64,000 nt of DNA, taken from contig OU342638.1 in assembly GCA_910589415.1 (NCBI GenBank), positions 39,219,579-39,283,578 on the forward strand, given 5' to 3'. Below, in pieces: positions 12,968 through 24,080 of the stretch. Numbering within the stretch: the first letter of the stretch is position 1; each line of letters begins with the position of its first letter. This DNA is from Malachius bipustulatus. Its lineage: Eukaryota; Arthropoda; Insecta; Coleoptera; Melyridae. The notes beneath the pieces were generated by a model. The model searched no databases, had not been told where the DNA came from, and was given only the letters and a program-made list of their open reading frames with translations. The position numbers were made by a program, and so were the translations under genes.

Positions 12968-13545
12968 AACGTGAATTTTTGGAAAGATGATCGCGGCCTC
13001 TTTAAAACGATACCAAACTCGATGCACTTTCGTCAAACCGTTTTGAAGTTATCGCCAAAAAAATGATAATTACCGTTTCTAGACGCTTTCATTAAAAGTC
13101 GAATAGCTCCGAAACTACTCGACTTGGATACCCCGAGTTGGGTGTCTCCTGAAAGGCCTTTTAAATATCTTTTCAGAAATACTAAAATATACAGGGTGTT
13201 CCATTTAAAATAAGCGACTTTAATGAAAAATTAAGGTTTTTGGAACGAATTTAAGACCGCTGCTTTTTGTTATTGACACCTTGAAGCCACCCAGATTGAT
13301 ATTTCTCTCCCTAATCCAAAATAAAGGAAAGATGTCCAGAATAAGAAAACATTACTGAAAATTTACCCTTCATTTTTAATTCCCCAGCAATAATTAAACT
13401 AGAATAGCTCCGAAACGACTCGACTCAGCTATATCGAGTAGGGTGTCTCCTGAAAGGTATCTTAATTCTCTTTTTGAAAATGCCAAAATATACAGGGTGA
13501 TGCATTTGAAATAAGTCATTTAATTGAAAAAGAAGAATCACCCTG
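12968..13545 (-). repeat. Superfamily A block, reverse orientation
   Basis: It begins with GGAAAGATGATCGCGG and the GATACCAAACTCGATGCAC box, as at 2405, and contains two reversed markers near 13137 and 13437. The TACAGGGTGTTCCATTT box at ~13190 is the reverse of the MITE-like ACACCCTGTA end. It ends at a CACCCTGTATATTATG remnant near 13540. Confidence 0.85.
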
Positions 13546-14868
13546 TATATTATGTACCGTTCAATTTAAGGGTGCGTTATCTTTCTCCCTCTCGTTTACG
13601 TTAGATACATTTACACACACCAATAAATAAAAACCCCGTAAATAAGTGGAATTAAACGGGGACAATATAAATTGATAAACGTTTAACGCTCCGTTAAAAC
13701 GGGCACAATTAACCGTAGACTATTTACGACCACCCTAAATGTATATAAGTGTACACAATACACGGGAACAGAATAACAAACCGTCCTGGCTGGCTGGACG
13801 AGGACGACCGACGAGAGAGTGAAATGTTATTTTATTCGGTGTTAATGTCCCTGAACGAGACCCGAGTCCTTGTGTATCATCCCCGAAGAGCTAAGTAGCG
13901 ACAAAAAACGTCCCGGCCTGGAAAAAAAAACGGGAAGGCGTACTGACGTTTTTTCTTCCGGGTGAAAAATGAGCGCCCGAGTCCGGATCTACGGACCGAG
14001 GCAGCTCGATCTGTCGTCCCTCTCCCTCGCGCCCCCGCCGACTATTCCGCCCGCCCTGTATATACACGCTCGGACGATCCTGAAAAAATCTATTCAATAA
14101 TGCTAATGCGAGTGTTTCTATATGTTTCTTTCTCTAGCTAGCCCGTCGCGATAATAAGGGTCGTGAATAATACTACAGAAATCGATGTATCCCGCCCCGC
14201 GTAAGCCGAAAACAACCCTTTCGTCATTCGTCGAGAAGAAACTTCTTGTATTATGCTCTTAATATAATCTCTATACCCTGTTATAAGTCGTATATCCATA
14301 ATGGGGGCTGTAAGGGCCGTCTGGCCGGGGGGGCGGGGGCGGGGGTCTTATTCCATCCCTTTCGCCGACGACCCTACATGCATGGCGCGACCGCTCCTTG
14401 AGAACGAAATGAAGTGCGAGCGGCGCGGCGAAACTTCGCCGGTTTTAAGGGCTTTTATATGACCGTAAACACCCTCCGGGGGGCCGTTGATGGCCGATAG
14501 TCTTCGACACTTGGCCCCGGTTGTTTCGTTTAAGGCTTTATGGCCGTTATGTGATTATGGTTGTCGGGAGTCGGAATAAGCACCTCTCTAAAATACAGAT
14601 TTCCTCACCCGGCGGGAGATATACAAAATGATCGAAGAGATCGAGGAATTAGACAGACATTTCCTCTCCCGGTCGTCTTTCACTAATCTTTCAATGCGTT
14701 GTAACATAGAAAAGTAATTAAGAAGCAGCGGCAGCGGCAGTAGAGCGGTTAGGGCAGGGTATTAGGTGAGTGCCCCCTGCCTCTCGTCCGCCCTCGCCCC
14801 ATAAGTTAATTGCCTCCGTGTTCCTGGATCGCCGATGAGTTGCTAATGATTCTTCTCGTTTCTTTCAG
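13546..14868. other. Non-repeated, partly GC-rich interval
   Basis: CpG-rich DNA with a G-rich stretch at ~14,327-14,346 (runs of 7, 5 and 5 G on this strand), which could form a G-quadruplex. No recognised coding family. Open stretches such as 13,891-14,097 (-) are short and compositionally biased. Confidence 0.4.
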
Positions 14869-15001
14869 CGCCGCGCCGCAGGGAACATCGGCTCACTCGA
14901 CGCGGCGGCGTCCCCGTCCTAATGGTCACGATCTGCCCTCCCATGGCATATACCGTGCGTTCCTGCTCCATCAGCTACTTAATTTTGTTTCATTAAAATA
15001 G
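14869..15001 (+). CDS. Candidate terminal coding exon (hypothetical)
   Basis: Immediately upstream is a strong splice-acceptor pattern: branch-like TGCTAATGAT (14841-14850), a pyrimidine tract and TTTCAG ending at 14868. Frame 2 after the acceptor stays open for about 43 codons to TAG at 14999-15001, with a basic patch (STRRRPRP) followed by a more hydrophobic end (FLLHQLLNFV). An AATAAA lies ~370 bp downstream, near 15367. I do not recognise the family. The segment is GC-rich, so the open frame may be chance. TAG is followed by GTAATG, which could instead act as a donor of a non-coding exon. Upstream exons were not found. Confidence 0.2.
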
Positions 15002-15369
15002 GTAATGGTGATGATGAGCGTTAAAAATAGGTCGAAACACCTCGATCGATCGATTAAATATGGACGAGAGAAGTGCCGGGCATATGAAGAGGGGTTTCTC
15101 GGGCTTAATTATTGTACTTCTGATGATGCGGAGAGTCCCCCGGCCGGCAACAGGGCTTACCTAATGATCCGGCTAAAATTAACGTGCCGATTCGCTCTGA
15201 TGGATTGCCGCAATTCCGGATAATGCCACACACTGCTGCTGCACGATAGAGCAAAGCAAGACCGTCGGCTCGTCTCTTATACGGTCGTAACACTCGCAGC
15301 AATCACACGAGAAATTAAGTACGGCATGCGTGGAGATGTCCCCGACAACTGCTGAAAACGACCTGAAAA
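15002..15369. other. Non-repeated interval before the 145-bp array
   Basis: Mixed-composition sequence with an AATAAA near 15367 at the array edge. Short overlapping open stretches on both strands (15,005-15,302) have no family signature. Confidence 0.4.
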
Positions 15370-17425
15370 ATAAATCGCGCTGAGCTAGATCTCTTAAAAA
15401 CCGACCTGAATCTTTTTAAAATTGAGCAAATTAAAAAAACAAGCTGACCAGGGTCTTCCGGAATCGAGCTATCCCGGAGTTTTTAAATTGAGCTAACCTG
15501 GGTCCATTAAAATCGAGCTAACCTGGGATCTGTTAAAGTTGAGACCTTTACTGGGATGTTTTTAAAATTGAGCAAATTAAAAACAAGCTAACCTGGGACT
15601 TCCGGAATCGAGCTATCTTGGAGTTTTAAAATTGGGCTAACCTGAGTCTATTAAAATCGAGCTAACCTGGAATCTGTTAAAGTTGAGCCGTTCACTGGGA
15701 TGTTTTTAAAATTGAGCAAATTAAAAAACAAGCTAACCAGGGTCTTCCGGAATCGAGCTATCCCGGAGTTTTTAAATTGAGCTAACCTGGGTCCATTAAA
15801 ATCGAGCTAACCTGGAATCTGTTAAAGTTGAGCCGTTCACTGGGATCTTTTTAAAATTGAGCAAATTAAAAAACAAGCTAACCAGGGTCTTCCGGAATCG
15901 AGCTATCCCGGAGTTTTTAAATTGAGCTAACCTGGGTCCATTAAAATCGAGCTAACCTGGGATCTGTTAAAGTTGAGACCTTTACTGGGATGTTTTTAAA
16001 ATTGAGCAAATTAAAAACAAGCTAACCTGGGACTTCCGGAATCGAGCTATCTTGGAGTTTTAAAATTGGGCTAACCTGAGTCTATTAAAATCGAGCTAAC
16101 CTGGAATCTGTTAAAGTTGAGCCGTTCACTGGGATGTTTTTAAAATTGAGCAAATTAAAAAACAAGCTAACCAGGGTCTTCCGGAATCGAGCTATCCCGG
16201 AGTTTTTAAATTGAGCTAACCTGGGTCCATTAAAATCGAGCTAACCTGGAATCTGTTAAAGTTGAGCCGTTCACTGGGATCTTTTTAAAATTGAGCAAAT
16301 TAAAAAACAAGCTAACCAGGGTCTTCCGGAATCGAGCTATCCCGGAGTTTTAAAATTGAGCTAACCTGGGTCCATTAAAATCGAGCTAACCTGGAATCTG
16401 TTAAAGTTGGGCCGTTTACTGGGATCTTTTTAAAATTGAGCAAATTAAAAAACAAGCTAACCAGGGTCTTCCGGAATCGAGCTATCCCGGAGTTTTAAAA
16501 TTGGGCTAACCTGGGTCCATTAAAATCGAGCTAACCTGGAATCTGTTAAAGTTGAGCCGTTTACTGGGATCTTTTTAAAATTGAGCAAATTAAAAAACAA
16601 GCTAACCAGGGCCTTCCGGAATCGAGCTATCCCGGAGTTTTAAAATTGAGCTAACCTGGATCCATTAAAATCGAGCTAACCTGGAATCTGTTAAAGTTGG
16701 GCCGTTTACTGGGATCTTTTTAAAATTGAGCAAATTAAAAAACAAGCTAACCAGGGTCTTCCGGAATCGAGCTATCCCGGAGTTTTAAAATTGGGCTAAC
16801 CTGGGTCCATTAAAATCGAGCTAACCTGGAATCTGTTAAAGTTGAGCCGTTTACTGGGATCTTTTTAAAATTGAGCAAATTAAAAAACAAGCTAACCAGG
16901 GCCTTCCGGAATCGAGCTATCCCGGAGTTTTAAAATTGAGCTAACCTGGATCCATTAAAATCGAGCTAACCTGGAATCTGTTAAAGTTGGGCCGTTTACT
17001 GGGATCTTTTTAAAATTGAGCAAATTAAAAAACAAGCTAACCAGGGCCTTCCGGAATCGAGCTATCCCGGAGTTTTAAAATTGAGCTAACCTGGATCCAT
17101 TAAAATCGAGCTAACCTGGAATCTGTTAAAGTTGGGCCGTTTACTGGGATCTTTTTAAAATTGAGCAAATTAAAAAACAAGCTAACCAGGGTCTTCCGGA
17201 ATCGAGCTATCCCGGAGTTTTAAAATTGAGCTAACCTGGGTCCATTAAAATCGAGCTAACCTGGAATCTGTTAAAGTTGAGCCGTTTACTGGGATGTTTT
17301 TAAAATTGAGCAAATTAAAAAACAAGCTAACCAGGGTCTTCCGGAATCGAGCTATCTTGGGGTTTTAAAATTGGGCTAACCTGAGTCTATTAAAATTGAG
17401 CTAACCTGGGATCTTTTAAAATTTA
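15370..17425 (+). repeat. 145-bp satellite array, ~14 units (superfamily B)
   Basis: The anchor AGCTAACC(A/T)GGG starts at 15442 (variant), 15587, 15731, 15876, 16020, 16165, 16310, 16455, 16600, 16745, 16890, 17035, 17180 and 17325, a spacing of 144-145 bp. Each unit is itself about six ~24-bp monomers, most carrying GAGC plus CTGG around an AT linker (TTTTAAAATT). Variants show higher-order structure: 15442-15875 and 15876-16309 are a three-unit (434-bp) repeat, and 16455-16744 and 16745-17034 a two-unit (290-bp) repeat. Confidence 0.96.
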
Positions 17426-19185
17426 GCAAGCTTAAAATCGAGCTGACTGAGTTCTATTAAAATCATACTAACGGGGATCTTATAAAATTGAGCAAATTCA
17501 TAATTGAGCTGACCTAGGGCTTTTAAAATTTATCTGTCGTAAGATCTTTTGGAATTGAGGTATCCTGTGATCTTGTAAAATTGAGCAAATTTAAAAACAA
17601 GATAACCTGGGTCTTCCAGAACTGAGCTAACCTGGCTGATTTAAAATTGAGCTAAGTCTATTAAAATCGAGTTAACTTGGAATATTTTTGAATTGAGCTA
17701 TCGTGGGATGTTTTAAAATTGAGCGAATTCATAATTGAGCACACCTAGGGCTTTTAAAATTGAGCTTTCCTAGGATCTTTTAAAAATTGAGCAAGTTCAA
17801 AATCGAGCTGACTTAAGCCTGTTAAAATCGTACTAACGGGGATCTTATAAAATTGAGCAAATTCATAATTGAGCTGACCTAGGGCTTTTAAAATTTAGCT
17901 GTTGTAGGATCTTTTAAAATTGAGCTGTCGTAAGATCTTTTAGAATTGAGGTATCCTGTGATCTTGTAAAATTGAGCAAATTTAAAAACAAGATAACCTG
18001 AGTCTTCCAGAACTGAGCTAACCTGGCTGATTTAAAATTGAGCTAAGTCTATTAAAATCGAGTTAACTTGGAATCTTTTTGAATTGAGCTATCCTGGGAT
18101 CTTTTAAAATTGAGCGAATTCATAATTGAGCACACCCATGGCTTTTAAAATTGAGCTATCCTGGGATCTTTTAAAATTAAGCAAGTTCAAAATCGAGCTG
18201 ACTTAAGCCTGTTAAAATCGTACTAACGGGGATCTTATAAAATTGAGCAAATTCATAATTGAGCTGACCTATGACTTTTAAAATTGAGCTGTTCTAGTAT
18301 CTTTTAAAATTGAGCAAATTCAAAATAGAGCAGACTTAAGCCTAATAAAAAAAACATTGAGAAAATTCATAATTAATCTGACCCATGGCTTTTAAAATTA
18401 AGCTATTCTAGGATCTTTTAAAATTGAGCAAATCCAAAATCCAGCTGACTTAAGTCTATTAAAAAACGGGGATCTTATAAAATTGAGCAAATTCATAATT
18501 GAGCTTACCTATGACTTTTAAAATTGAGCTGTTCTAGTATCTTTTAAAATTGAACAAATGCAAAATAGAGCTGACTTAAGCCTGATAAAAAAACATTGAG
18601 AAAATTCATAATTAAGCTGACCTATGGCTTTTAAAATTGAGCTATCCTGGAATCTTTTAAAATTGAGCAAGTTCAAAATCGAACTGACCTAAGCCTATTG
18701 AGCCTTATAAAATTGGGCAAATTTATAATTGAGCTGACCTAGGGCTTTTAAAATTGAGCTTTCCTAGGATCTTTTAAAAATTGAGCAGGTTCAAAATCGA
18801 GTTGACTTAAGCCTGTTAAAATCGTACTAACGGGTATCTTATAAAATTGAGCAAATTAATAATTGAGCTGACCTATGACTTTTAAAATTGAGCTGTTCTA
18901 GTATCTTTTAAAATTGAGCAAATTCAAAATAGAGCTGACTTAAGCCTAATAAAAAAACATTGAGAAAATTCATAATTAAGCTGACCTACGACTTTTGAAA
19001 TTGAGCTATTCTAGGATCTTTTAAAATTGAGCAAATCCAAAATCCAGCTGACTTAAGTCTACTAAAAAACGGGTATCTTATAAAATTGAGCAAATTCTTA
19101 ATCGAGTTGACATGGGGCTTTTAAAATTGAGCTGTCCTGGGATCTCTTAAAATTGAGCTAGCCTGGAATCCTTTAGAATTGAGCA
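17426..19185 (+). repeat. Degenerate superfamily B array
   Basis: The GAGCTGACCTAGG and TTTTAAAATTGAGC monomers continue without the strict 145-bp frame. Longer blocks recur, for example GGGATCTTATAAAATTGAGC near 17475, 17849, 18230 and 18475, giving irregular 240-390-bp higher-order spacing. This looks like the older, unhomogenised flank of the 145-bp array. Confidence 0.88.
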
Positions 19186-19540
19186 GTCCTTTTAAATGCA
19201 AAACAAAACGTATGATTTTAGCTTCCTTCCATTCTACGATCATTTTAATTTGAGCGCGAGTCGCCTGGCGGTGTAAGTGACATCACATTTCAATAAGTTG
19301 ATGTGTTTATCGATCGATTCTCCTTATGCGAGGCAAAAAATGCATATGAAGATTGAATTTTTTACTGCGAAAACGATTCAGATATCCAATGAGTATAGGT
19401 ACTTACACCGTCGACGAGCTCCAGTGACGTACGTTACAGAAACGCGCAATAAGTCACAACAAATTCCTCATAATTTCGTTTTTCCAGACAAAGTCTCTTC
19501 TCCAAGTTTCCTTATTCAGACACTCCCCTACAACATGGCC
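19186..19540. other. Non-repeated interval
   Basis: A 92-codon open stretch from 19277 runs through this interval into the 20-bp array at 19541. It shows no recognised domain, and it ends by reading the tandem repeat, so I do not call it a gene. Confidence 0.5.
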
Positions 19541-19680
19541 CAGTTATCACATTGAGCTCCCAATTATCACATTGAGCTCCCAATTATCACATTGAGCGCC
19601 CGCTTATCACATTGAACACTTGATTATCACATTGAGCATCCAATTATCACATTGAGCGCCTAATTATCACATTAAGCGCT
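19541..19680 (+). repeat. Perfectly phased 20-bp x 7 tandem repeat
   Basis: Seven consecutive 20-mers share the core TTATCACATTGAGC with variable edges (TCC, GCC, ACT, ATC, GCT), starting at 19541 and every 20 bp to 19661. The TTGAGC half is shared with superfamily B monomers, but the TTATCACA half is not seen in the other arrays. Confidence 0.95.
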
Positions 19681-21439
19681 CTTCTTCTTTCATTGCAAGC
19701 TTGTTGAGAGTTGTTTTGGTCAGTTTTGGCCTAGCAAGACCGCATCACTGAAGCGGTGCTAAGGTTTTATCCCCACCAGATTTGTTCTTGGTCCATGGAT
19801 GTTCATCTATTTCTCGCATTTATCTTCCAAGACCCATTGGGAGTTATTTGCGCAACCAGCTTGAGTTAACTTGGGTCAGCTCAAGTTTACTATAGATCCG
19901 GGTTAGCTCAATTTTCCTAGATCCCTTTTCCTGTTGAGCGAGACTAAGACTTTAGCATCAAAAGAAAAGTTGAGTGTAACACTTCAGGCAAGCAGGGGGG
20001 AGTTCTTGTCGTCAACGACAAAATCAGCGTGCGCCACTGCCGACCGTTTGACCGTCGTCGTCGTCGTCGTCGAAGGGTCGCCCTAATAATCGAATTAAAC
20101 GACTGTTACGAGCTCGATGCCGTTTATCAAAAGCGGTATTCATATTCTAAGTGGCTTCACCCCTTCCCGTCGGGTGGAGATGACCGTCCAGGGAGAAGAG
20201 GGCGACCCTTTCTTATCGACGCCGCCGCGGGCGTCTCTCGTTTAACTGCACCCTGTTAGGGCCGCCGCATTTTGATTTGTCGACGGACGCACTTGCTGCG
20301 GACGTTTGAATTATTGGATTGCGGACCGGCTGCTGTTCGGTCTTGTATCTTTGAGTTACTCTTCTCACTCCTAAACTGTATGGTTTTACGAAAGTGCATA
20401 AATAAAAGATGCGCAATAAGACTAATTATTTCAGGCATTAATTCTGAGAGAGCGGCGTTCCTTGAATAACGAAACAATTCCGTCATCGCCGTCCTCGTCA
20501 CCCTCTGCCTCGATCGCGCAGGGAGGAATCCTTGCGGAAGGGAAGATATACCGTGCGATAATTAGAGACAATGACAAAAGAGAATGAGCTAGTCACTTTC
20601 ATATCGCCATCATTAATTATTATTAGTTATATAATAAACCATTGTTGCGGGGGACATTGTAGCCGCGTCGCCTAGTCAAGGACGTGTTGATTTGAAGGAT
20701 AATTAATATTGTCCTTTCATCGGGCGAACGCGCACGCGCGCGCGCGCCGCATGACTCGCCTTAAATAAATTCAAAACACCATCAAGGGAAAAGTTAAAAC
20801 GTCCCGCTTTTATATCGCAGGTTCTGTTCTGACCAGCGCGGCCGATAACAAAGAGTTTCGTCGTCTTCACCACCCCTGCTCCGACGTCCTGACGGTGACA
20901 CGGGGGGGCGGCGAGGGGACGCCTGTCGCCCTTATCAGACGTCGAGTCGCCCTCGGTGACGTGGAAATATCACAACACAGGCCATTCATTCATTGCGGCA
21001 TCGTCGCTGAGACTAATAGCGGAACGGAAGGAACGTCACTATGTCGACTTCCATCTGAGAGAACCGGGAGCGAATTAGGGGATGAGTTTCTCTTGTGTTC
21101 ATGTGTGTGTGTGTGTGTGTAATGTATGTGAAAAGAAAATGTAGGGTTGCTCTTTACGACGCTGCTCTCTTAGTATTAGTAAGAATTTCTCGGAGAATAA
21201 CGCTCTTTATTAGATATCTCGTTGTAATTATTAAATAGGAGACGACAAAAGTGCTGTTTCGATGTTACTAAGTCTCATCATCTTCCCATATCAGATCTAA
21301 TAATCGAAGTCTTCAATTTGTAGGTCTTAATTGTAGTGGTTTGAGGTCATATTATAAGACTCAAGGAGCTACAACAAATGTTATTATTATCTATTTCACA
21401 TCTGCGGTGTTTTACTGAGGCCATAGAGGAATTTAACTA
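19681..21439. other. Mostly non-repeated interval between two superfamily B arrays
   Basis: It holds scattered superfamily B monomers near 19,850-19,930 (for example GGGTCAGCTCAAG and GGGTTAGCTCAAT, reversed), a CGT triplet run (20053-20072), a GC-rich zone (20.0-21.1 kb), alternating CG/CA near 20,730-20,748 and a TG dinucleotide run (21101-21120). Several open stretches under 82 codons overlap on both strands and lack motifs. Confidence 0.45.
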
Positions 21440-24080
21440 GCCCGAGTCTAATAAAATGATGGCTGGTCGTTGAAAAAATTGAACTGGCTGGACCTACTCA
21501 AATGGAGCTGAGCCGGATCGTGTAATATTTGAGCCCCCCGTTTAAACCTTGAAGGAACCTGAGTGTTTTAAAATTGCGCTAACTTGGTTTCTTATTAAAT
21601 TGAGCTAACTTGTTTTTTTATTAAATTGGGCAAACGTGACTCTCTTAATATTGAGCTAACCTGGTTTTTATTGAGCTGACCTGGTAAAACTGCTCCAACC
21701 CGCGTATTTTAAAATTGAGCTAACTTGGTTTTTTATTAAATCGAGCTAACTTGTTTTTTTATTAAATTGAGCAAACCTGGTTTTTATTGATCTGACCTGG
21801 TAAAACTGCTTCAATCCGCGTATTTTAAAATTGAGCTAACTTGGTTTCTTATCAAATTGAGCTAACTTGTTTTTTATTAAATTGAGCAAACGTGGCTCTT
21901 TTAATATTGAGCTAACCTGGTTTTTATTGAGATGACCTGGTAAAACTGCTCCAACCCGCGTATTTTAAAATTGAGCTAACTTGGTTTTTTATTAAATCGA
22001 GCTAACTTGTTTTTTTATTAAATTGAGCAAACCTGGTTTTTATTGATCTGACCTGGTAAAACTGCTTCAATCCGCGTATTTTAAAATTGAGCTAACTTGG
22101 TTTCTTATCAAATTGAGCTAACTTGTTTTTTATTAAATTGAGCAAACGTGGCTCTTTTAATATTGAGCTAACCTGGTTTTTATTGATCTGACCTGGTAAA
22201 ACTTCTTCAATCCGCGTATTTTAAAATTGAGCTAACTTGGTTTCTTATTAAATTGAGCTAACTTGTTTTTTATTAAATTGAGCAAACGTGGCTCTTTTAA
22301 TATTGAGCTAACCTGGTTTTTATTGATCTGACCTGGTAAAACTGCTTCAATCCGCGTATTTTAAAATTGAGCTAACTTGGTTTCTTATCAAATTGAGCTA
22401 ACTTGTTTTTTATTAAATTGAGCAAACGTGGCTCTTTTAATATTGAGCTAACCTGGTTTTTATTGATCTGACCTGGTAAAACTGCTTCAATCCGCGTATT
22501 TTAAAATTGAGCTAACTTGGTTTCTTATCAAATTGAGCTAACTTGTTTTTTATTAAATTGAGCAAACGTGGCTCTTTTAATATTGAGCTAACATGGTTTT
22601 TATTGATCTGACCTGGTAAAACTGCTTCAATCCGCGTATTTTAAAATTGAGCTAACTTGGTTTCTTATTAAATTGAGCTAACTTGTTTTTTTATTAAATT
22701 GAGCAAACGTGGCTCTTTTAATATTGAGCTAACCTGGTTTTTATTGAGCTGACCTGGTAAAACTGCTCCAACCCGCGTATTTTAAAATTGAGCTAACTTG
22801 GTTTTTTATTAAATCGAGCTAACTTGGTTTTTTATTAAATTGAGCAAATGGGACTCTTTTAATATTGAGCTAACCTGGTTTTTATTGAGATGACCTGGTA
22901 AAACTGCTCCAACCCGCGTATTTTAAAATTGAGCTAACTTGGTTTTTTATTAAATCGAGCTAACTTGGTTTTTTATTAAATTGAGCAAACGTGGCTCTTT
23001 TAATATTGAGCTAACCTGGTTTTTATTGATCTGACCTGGTAAAACTGCTTCTATCCGCGTATTTTAAAATTGAGCTAACTTGGTTTCTTATTAAATTGAG
23101 CTAACTTGTTTTTTATTAAATTGAGCAAACGTGGCTCTTTTAATATTGAGCTAACCTGGTTTTTATTGATCTGACCTGGTAAAACTGCTTCAATCCGCGT
23201 ATTTTAAAATTGAGCTAACTTGGTTTCTTATTAAATTGAGCTAACTTGTTTTTTTATTAAATTGGGCAAACGTGACTCTCTTAATATTGAGCTAACCTGT
23301 TTTTAGTTAATTGAGCTGGCCTGGTCAAACTGCTTCAACCCGCGTATTTTAAAATTAAGCTAACCCGGGTTTTAAAATTGAGCCAACTGGTTTTTTTATT
23401 AAATTGAGCTAACTTGATTTTTTTATTAAATTGAGCAAACGTGACTCTTTTAATATTGAGCTAACCTGTTTTTAGTTAATTGAGCTGGCCTGGTCAAACT
23501 GCTTCAACCCGCGTATTTTAAAATTAAGCTAACCCGGGTTTTAAAATTGAGCCAACTGGTTTTTTTATTAAATTGAGCTAACTTGATTTTTTTATTAAAT
23601 TGAGCAAACGTGACTCTTTTAATATTGAGCTAACCTGTTTTTAGTTAATTGAGCTGGCCTGGTCAAACTGCTCCAACCCGCGTATTTTAAAATTAAGCTA
23701 ACCCGGGTTTTAAAATTGAGCCAACTGGTTTTTTTATTAAATTGAGCTAACTTGGTTTTTTATTAAATTGAGCAAACGTGACTCTTTTAATATTGGGCTA
23801 ACCTGTTTTTATTTAATTGAGCTAACCTGATGGTAAAACTGCTCCAACCCGGGTATTTTAAAATTGAGCTAGCCCGGGTCTATAATAATTGAGCTAACCG
23901 TAATCTCTTGATATTGAGTTAACCCCTGGATCTCTTCAAAATTGAGCTAACATGTTTTTATTTAATTGAGCTAGCTAAAATTGAGTCTTTTAAAATTGAG
24001 TCTTTTAAAATTGAGCAAAGCCTGGGCCATTTTAAATTGAGCTGACCTGGGTTTAATAAAATTCAGCTGACCTATATCAT
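21440..24080 (+). repeat. Superfamily B array with 116-, 140- and 169-bp units
   Basis: The anchor CGCGTATTTTAAAATT starts at 21701, 21817, 21957, 22073, 22213, 22353, 22493, 22633, 22774, 22915, 23057, 23197, 23341, 23510 and 23679, with a variant at 23850. Spacings are 116/140 alternating at first, then ~140 repeatedly, then 169. The differences (24 and ~29 bp) equal one monomer, so units gain or lose whole monomers. The 256-bp (116+140) block is duplicated at 21701-22212. Monomers read GAGCTAACTTGG, GAGCAAACGTGG and GAGCTAACCTGG with AT linkers. The edges are degenerate. Confidence 0.95.

Noticed and set aside
19541..19680. CRISPR-like array
   Set aside because: The repeat is 20 bp with only 2-3 variable bases and no unique spacers, and the setting is eukaryotic. 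It is a minisatellite.
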